From the NCBI GenBank assembly GCA_035464115.1, contig DATHSN010000041.1:1-14679 (forward strand): a stretch of DNA of 14,679 nt, read 5' to 3'. Origin of the DNA: DATHSN01 sp035464115 (GTDB lineage: Bacteria > Actinomycetota > Acidimicrobiia > Acidimicrobiales > SKKL01). This document shows, one piece after another, positions 11,814 through 14,679 of the stretch. A program made the translations under genes and the position numbers. The notes under the pieces are model-generated. The model saw only the letters and a list, made by a program, of their open reading frames with translations. It was not told the origin of the DNA and ran no database searches. Numbering within the stretch: position 1 is the first letter of the stretch; each line of letters starts with the position of its first letter.

Positions 11814-13252
11814 GCGCCCGCGAGTTCCCGCAGGTGAAGAGCCTCACCTCGCCCGCTGCGTTGCGGGCGCGGTGCGCCGAGCTGGGGGTCGACCTCGCCG
11901 TCGACGATCGCGTCGAGCCGGCTCCCGACGGGCCGCTCGCGCAGCCGCTGGTGGTCACCGACGGCTCGGCCGGTCCGCTCACCATCGGCAACCGCTTCTG
12001 CGTGCTCCCCATGGAGGGATGGGACGGGACCGACGACGGTCGACCCACCGATCTGGTCCGACGCCGCTGGCGGCGGTTCGGTGCTGGTGGCGCCAAGCTC
12101 ATCTGGGGCGGCGAGGCGGTGGCGGTGCGCCACGACGGACGGGCCAACCCCCGCCAGCTCCGCATCGGCGACGACACGTGGGAGGACCTCGCCGCTCTCC
12201 GCGGCGAGCTGGTCGCCGAGCACGCCGCCCACCACGGCCGCACCGACGACCTGGTGGTCGGGCTGCAGCTCACCCACTCGGGACGCTGGTCACGTCCCGA
12301 CGGACCAGCCGCGCCACTCGTCGCCTACCGGCACCCGCTGCTCGACCGGCGGGTGGCGGTCGACGACAGCGCGGTGCTGTCCGACGACGACCTCGACCGC
12401 CTCGCCGACGAGTTCGTGGCGGCCGCCGAGCTCGCCCACCGCGCCGGGTTCGCGTTCGTCGACGTGAAGGCCTGCCACGGCTACCTCGGCCACGAGCTGC
12501 TGTCAGCGGTCGACCGACCGGGTCGCTACGGCGGCGACCTCGAGGGCCGCACCGCGTTCCTCCGCCGGGTGATCAGCGGCATCCGCTCGGCGGTGCCCGA
12601 CCTGGCGGTCGGCGTGCGGCTGAGCGTCGTCGACCTCGTCCCCCACCGCGCCGGGGCCGACGGACGCGGCGAGCCCGAGCCCGTCGCCGACGGGTACCCC
12701 TATGCGTTCGGCGGCGACGGCACCGGCCTGGGCGTCGACCTCACCGAGCCGCTGGCCCTGCTCGACGAGCTGGCCGGGCTCGGAGTGGGCATGGTGTGCG
12801 TGACCGCCGCCAGCCCGTACTACGCGCCCCACGCCCAGCGTCCGGCGTGGTTCCCCCCGTCCGACGGCTACCGCCCACCGCGCGACCCGTTGGTCGACGT
12901 CGCCGCCCTGCTCGACGTGGCCGCCGCGCTCGCCGGCGCCCGGCCCGACGTGGCGGTGGTGGGGTCGGGGTGGTCGTACCTGCAGGAGTGGCTGCCCCAC
13001 GTCGCCCAGGCGGCCGTCGCCGCCGGCCGGGTGCACAGCGTGGGTCTCGGTCGCATGGCGCTGTCGTACCCCGAGCTCCCCGCCGACGTCCTCACCGGCC
13101 GTCCGCTCACCCGCCGCCAGCTGTGCCGCACCTTCAGCGACTGCACGACGGCGCCCCGCAACGGCCTGGTGTCGGGCTGCTATCCCCTCGACCCGTTCTA
13201 CAAGGCCCGCCCCGAGCGGGTGGAGCTGGCCGCGGCCAAGCGCCGAGGCTGA
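11810..13252 (+). CDS. Old-Yellow-Enzyme-like NADH:flavin oxidoreductase
   Basis: A 480-aa FMN TIM-barrel protein. Landmarks are NRFCVLPMEGWDG (~61-73), AKLIWGGEAVAVRHDGRANPRQL (~95-117), QLTHSGRWSRP (~153-163), VDVKACHGYLGHELLS (217-232), RYGGDLEGRTAFLRRVISGIR (239-259), VGVRLS with R270, VVGSGWSYLQ and VGLGRMALSYP (411-421). OYE-family enzymes reduce activated C=C bonds with NAD(P)H. The normal H-x-x-N/H pair before GY is K220-x-x-H223 here, with C222 between. A cysteine-containing tail, LCRTFSDCTTAP...GLVSGCYPLDPFYK (C439, C445, C457), resembles but does not match the 4Fe-4S cluster motif of 2,4-dienoyl-CoA reductases. GTG 11810 overlaps the lyase stop (GTGA), so the pair is coupled and under the same LacI operator. 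Substrate unknown. Confidence 0.85.
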   Translation: MSAREFPQVKSLTSPAALRARCAELGVDLAVDDRVEPAPDGPLAQPLVVTDGSAGPLTIGNRFCVLPMEGWDGTDDGRPTDLVRRRWRRFGAGGAKLIWGGEAVAVRHDGRANPRQLRIGDDTWEDLAALRGELVAEHAAHHGRTDDLVVGLQLTHSGRWSRPDGPAAPLVAYRHPLLDRRVAVDDSAVLSDDDLDRLADEFVAAAELAHRAGFAFVDVKACHGYLGHELLSAVDRPGRYGGDLEGRTAFLRRVISGIRSAVPDLAVGVRLSVVDLVPHRAGADGRGEPEPVADGYPYAFGGDGTGLGVDLTEPLALLDELAGLGVGMVCVTAASPYYAPHAQRPAWFPPSDGYRPPRDPLVDVAALLDVAAALAGARPDVAVVGSGWSYLQEWLPHVAQAAVAAGRVHSVGLGRMALSYPELPADVLTGRPLTRRQLCRTFSDCTTAPRNGLVSGCYPLDPFYKARPERVELAAAKRRG

Positions 13253-13259
13253 GGATCCG

Positions 13260-13279
13260 CTGATCGGCGTGCCGATCGG
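13260..13279. terminator. Hairpin after the OYE-like gene
   Basis: GATCGGC (13262-13268) and GCCGATC (13271-13277) are inverted repeats separated by GT. A realistic stem has 6 bp plus two outer pairs (one G-U) around CGTG. It lies 7 nt past the stop and may end the lyase/flavoprotein transcript. No T tract. Confidence 0.4.
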
Positions 13280-13346
13280 ATCGACGTCGACGGCTCCTCG
13301 TTGTTCGCCGATCGCCCCGCGGGAGACGACCTCCCGATCGTCACCG

Positions 13347-14114
13347 CTACGCCGCCGCTTCGAGGTCGCCACCTGTAGTTGGGTCGAGGTAGGGGGGCCA
13401 GGGTCGGGGGGTGCGGCCGAGGGCGGTCCACTGGTCGTGGAGGTGTTCGGCGGAGATGAGGGCGTCGATGGCGTGGGCGACGTCGAGGCGTTCGCCTCCC
13501 CAGCGGGGTTCGATGGTGTGGGCGTCGATGGTGGGACCCAGCGCGGTGACCGCTCGGGGTGACGCGCTGGTGGGGGTGGGGGCGGGGTCGAGGATGTGGC
13601 CGTCGGGGGTGACGAAGCGGGGGTGGCCGTCGATGAGGAGCATTCCCCAGTGGTGTTCGTGGACGAGGTGGTGGTGGTGCGAGCAGACCAGGGCGAGGTT
13701 GATCAGCACGGTGGGGCCGCCGTCGGCCCAGTGGATGATGTGGTGGGCGTGCAGGAAGTGGCGGCGTCCGCAGCCGGGGAACACGCAGCTGCCGTCGCGC
13801 AGCTCGAGGGCGAGGCGTAGGGCGGGGTTGACGGTGCGTTGGCGGCGGCCGAGGTCGAGTGGGGTGCCGCGGCGGTTGTGGATCAGGGTGCGCGTGGCGC
13901 CGTCGCAGCACAAGCGGCGGGCGATCTCGGGGGAGATGGCGGGGCCGTCGTGGACCCACGCGGCGCCGTCGCCGCCGCTGAGCGCCGACGCGTCGACGTG
14001 CACGACGACCTCGGTGCGCGCCGGCAGCCGCGACGAGCGGGTGCGAGGGGCGTGGCGGCGGCGGGTCGCCGAGCGGGCCATGGCCACCAACGCATCAGCC
14101 AGCGTGGCCCGCAC
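13347..14114 (-). CDS. HNH endonuclease C-terminal part of a rearranged 13E12/DUF222-type gene
   Basis: A 255-aa frame from GTG 14114. It contains the inter-domain region typical of DUF222-HNH proteins (ARTEVVVHVDASALSGGDG, GPAISPEIARRLCCDGATRTLIHN, TPLDLGRRQRTVNPALRLALELRDGSCVFPGCGRR). The HNH nuclease motif follows: HAHHIIHWADGGPTVLINLALVC then HHHHLVHEHHW. The N-terminal DUF222 domain is missing from this frame. The reading frame stays open upstream of 14114 (through GADIDRSDPAPAAEG) into the repeat but has no obvious start or ribosome site. This is therefore best read as the 3' fragment of a once longer gene, and GTG 14114 is only the first available start. HNH domains are metal-dependent nucleases; these proteins are abundant in actinobacteria with poorly known roles. 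Whether the fragment is made is unknown. Confidence 0.7.
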   Translation of the reverse strand: MRATLADALVAMARSATRRRHAPRTRSSRLPARTEVVVHVDASALSGGDGAAWVHDGPAISPEIARRLCCDGATRTLIHNRRGTPLDLGRRQRTVNPALRLALELRDGSCVFPGCGRRHFLHAHHIIHWADGGPTVLINLALVCSHHHHLVHEHHWGMLLIDGHPRFVTPDGHILDPAPTPTSASPRAVTALGPTIDAHTIEPRWGGERLDVAHAIDALISAEHLHDQWTALGRTPRPWPPYLDPTTGGDLEAAA

Positions 14115-14139
14115 CCCCTCGGCCGCCGGCGCCGGGTCG
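13762..14139. repeat. Direct repeat copy 1 within the DUF222/HNH gene
   Basis: This ~378-bp stretch matches 14153-14530 at an offset of exactly 391 bp, with roughly two dozen differences, most of them silent. It encodes the segment from about VRATLADAL to FPGCGRR in the HNH-containing frame. Confidence 0.9.
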
Positions 14140-14679
14140 GACCGGTCGATATCGGCGCCCGCAGCCGGGGAACACGCAACCGCCGTCGCGCAGCTCGAGG
14201 GCGAGGCGCAGCGCGGGGTTGACGCTGCGTTGGCGGCGGCCGAGGTCGAGTGGGGTGCCGCGGCGGTTGTGGATCAGGGTGCGCGTCGCGCCGTCGCAGC
14301 ACAAGCGGCGGGCGATCTCGGGGGAGATGGCGGGCCCGTCGTGGACCCACGCGGCGCCGTCGCCGCCGCTGAGCGCCGACACGTCGACGTGCACGACGAC
14401 CTCGGTGCGCGCCGGCAACCGCGACGACCGGGCGCGGGGGGCGTGGCGACGGCGGGTCGTCGAGCGGGCCATCGCCACCCACGCATCCGCGAGCGTGGCC
14501 CGCACCGCATCCGCCGCCGGCGCCGGCTCGACGCCCACGCCCGAGGCTGCCGAGGCAGACCCGGCGACCGAGCCAGCGGCTGGGCCCGCGGACGCTGCCG
14601 CGGCAGACCCGGCCGACGTGTCGGCGGTCTCGGGACCGGCCGATGCCGCGGCAGAGTCGAGCGACAAGCCCGGCGAGGC
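14095..14679 (-). pseudogene. DUF222/HNH (13E12-type) gene, upstream copy truncated before the HNH motif; 5' end outside window
   Basis: The open frame enters from the right edge. It begins with a low-complexity Ala/Ser/Gly linker (~14500-14679), typical between the DUF222 and HNH domains, and continues with AVRATLADAWVAMARS, ARTEVVVHVDVSALSGGDG, the ISPEIARRLCCDGATRTLIHN region and GGCVFPGCGRR. It is thus nearly identical in protein sequence to the downstream copy. At 14152 the homology ends. The frame runs out of phase through the start of the next copy (YRPVRPGAGG...) and stops at TGA 14095-14097. It therefore lacks every catalytic His/Asn of the HNH motif. A 391-bp offset (not a multiple of three) explains the frame loss. 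It could be a pseudogene from unequal recombination between paralogues, a live gene encoding an HNH-less protein, or an assembly artefact. Confidence 0.7.
14153..14530. repeat. Direct repeat copy 2 within the DUF222/HNH gene
   Basis: Partner of 13762-14139. About 13 bp without homology (14140-14152) separates the two copies and forms the junction where the upstream frame diverges. Confidence 0.9.

Noticed and set aside
13347..14679. HNH genes considered as a homing endonuclease or an insertion sequence
   Set aside because: Sequence order and linker match chromosomal DUF222/13E12 proteins. No inverted terminal repeats, target duplication or intron/intein boundaries were seen.

Overview
The window is very GC-rich, with G/C at almost every third codon position. 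It is densely packed with short intergenic gaps and has the gene content of a high-GC actinobacterium: an NDH-2, a WS/DGAT acyltransferase, an RNHCP zinc protein, MocR/TetR/LacI regulators and a 13E12-type DUF222/HNH gene. An acidimicrobial-type lineage would fit, but no rRNA or tRNA gene is present to prove it. Many genes lack a Shine-Dalgarno sequence and instead carry a -10-like hexamer 6-7 nt before the start codon, as expected for leaderless actinobacterial transcripts.

Layout. 1-724 (-): the N-terminal part of a MocR regulator (GntR helix-turn-helix fused to an aminotransferase fold), cut by the window edge. It diverges from a 57-aa zinc-ribbon-like protein (824-997) that overlaps by ATGA a stand-alone class I/II aminotransferase (994-2244). 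A cluster of TTGGC/GCCAA half sites lies between them. 2225-3541 (-): a type II NADH dehydrogenase whose end overlaps the aminotransferase by 20 bp and which diverges from a TetR regulator with a histone-like Lys/Ala-rich tail (3643-4410). An unrecognised 163-aa protein follows (4447-4938).

4978-9159 is all on the minus strand: a CAP/SCP lipoprotein, a DUF1269 membrane protein, a WS/DGAT-like acyltransferase, an RNHCP protein (probable TTG start, possible 20-aa leader ORF upstream) and an alpha/beta hydrolase. A gamma-glutamylcyclotransferase/AIG2-like protein (9258-9674) diverges from the hydrolase.

9740-13252 is a small regulated cluster. A LacI regulator (-) diverges from two translationally coupled plus-strand genes, a DHDPS/NAL-family lyase and an Old-Yellow-Enzyme-like flavoprotein. 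A perfect 14-bp LacI-type palindrome with a central CpG lies between regulator and operon. This looks like an inducible catabolic or modification pathway of unknown substrate and is the best candidate in the window for undescribed biology. The flavoprotein has Lys and His where OYE enzymes normally have the His/Asn or His/His substrate-binding pair.

13347-14679 (-) holds a rearranged DUF222/HNH (13E12-type) gene. About 378 bp is directly repeated at a 391-bp offset, which is out of frame, so the upstream copy ends just before the HNH catalytic motif and only the downstream fragment keeps it. I saw no CRISPR array, tRNA, rRNA, insertion sequence or obvious new multi-gene defence system. No stretch over 300 bases lacks a gene.
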